DNA of 64,000 bases from Cyclina sinensis (Eukaryota; Mollusca; Bivalvia; Venerida; Veneridae): the NCBI GenBank assembly GCA_012932295.1, contig JAAONU010000001.1:28806550-28870549 (forward strand). The letters run 5' to 3'. The number at the start of each line of letters is the position of its first letter. The first letter of the stretch is position 1. Of the stretch, positions 63,480 through 64,000 are shown in pieces. Both the position numbers and the translations under genes were made by a program. The notes under the pieces were generated by a model. The model did no database searches. It was not told the origin of the DNA and worked only from the letters and a program-made list of their open reading frames with translations.

Positions 63480-64000
63480 CTTATTTGCGCAACTTCTCTT
63501 ACAATTTTCATTTGATTTTAACCAAACTTTCACGGAATGGCCATAATCAAGTGCCATAGTGCATATACTCAGGCTTCTACGATTCGAGTTTTTTTTTATG
63601 GGGTTATTGCCTTTTGTTAAATTTTACTTAATATTTATTGTGTTTGCAACTCTTTCCACATATCTCATGCAATTTTCACCAAATTTTCACAAAATGATCA
63701 TTTTCAAGTGCTGCAGCACATCAACTCCAGCTTTTATGATTCGTGTATTTTTGGCGGAGTTATTACCCTTTGTTAAATTTTACTTAATATTTCTTGTGTT
63801 GTAAATCCTCCTACATATCCAATGCAATTTTCACCAAACTTTCACAAAAATGATCATTACCAAGTGCTGCAGCACTTCTACTCCAGCTTTTGTGATTTGA
63901 GTATTTTTGGCGGAGTTATTGCCCTTTGTTAAGTTTACTTAATATTTCTTGTGTTGCAACTCTTCCTCCTACATTCCCCTTGTGATTTCACCAAACTTTC
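63480..64000 (+). repeat. tandem repeat of about 175-bp units, cut by the window end
   Basis: Three units with CAATTTTCACCAAACTTTCAC, AATGATCATT, AAGTGCTGCAGCAC and TTTTGGCGGAGTTATT, GCCCTTTGTTAAATTTTACT. It continues past 64000. Confidence 0.85.

Overview
This window is animal nuclear DNA, most likely from a mollusc and probably a bivalve (inference). It is AT-rich, its genes are split into short exons with GT-AG introns, and most of the rest is tandem satellites, MITEs, tRNA-like SINE pieces and long-period repeats of the kind I associate with bivalve genomes. There are no bacterial features.

Three protein-coding genes can be rebuilt. (1) On the minus strand, 37188 down to 1631, a 28-exon gene encodes a secreted mosaic serine protease. 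I placed every exon by splice signals and reading phase, and all 27 junctions keep frame, giving 4218 nt (1405 residues). The order is signal peptide, short linker, SRCR, C-type lectin, kringle, LDLa, PAN/apple, LDLa, SRCR, LDLa, SRCR, SRCR, Ser/Thr-rich linker, kringle, kringle, and a complete trypsin domain with His, Asp and Ser. (2) On the minus strand, 46092 to 42138, a two-exon PLD6/Zucchini-type mitochondrial phospholipase D has a 3.3-kb intron filled by a tandem satellite. (3) On the plus strand, 47520 to 56555, a six-exon TVP23 (FAM18) Golgi membrane protein gene of 200 residues runs head-to-head with PLD6. Just upstream of its exon 4 lie seven tandem partial copies of that exon, most with their splice acceptor and some with a new donor.

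Mobile DNA: the largest intron of the protease gene holds a Ngaro/DIRS-like tyrosine-recombinase retrotransposon (about 12563-18329). It has broken gag and RT-RNase H frames, an intact YR frame and an SGNH-hydrolase frame. A 1.1-kb relative (18328-19462) abuts it and shares both ends. Several TIR elements (2001-2235, 22922-23076, 31830-32084, 46218-47440, 47815-48520) sit in introns or between genes.

Layout: 1-1630 3' flank; 1631-37188 protease gene with intronic repeats; 37189-42137 repeat-rich intergenic; 42138-46092 PLD6; 46093-47519 shared upstream region carrying a TIR element; 47520-56555 TVP23; 56556-64000 repeat-dominated, with no gene seen. The three genes show no sign of a shared pathway: a secreted protease, a piRNA/mitochondrial nuclease and a Golgi trafficking protein.
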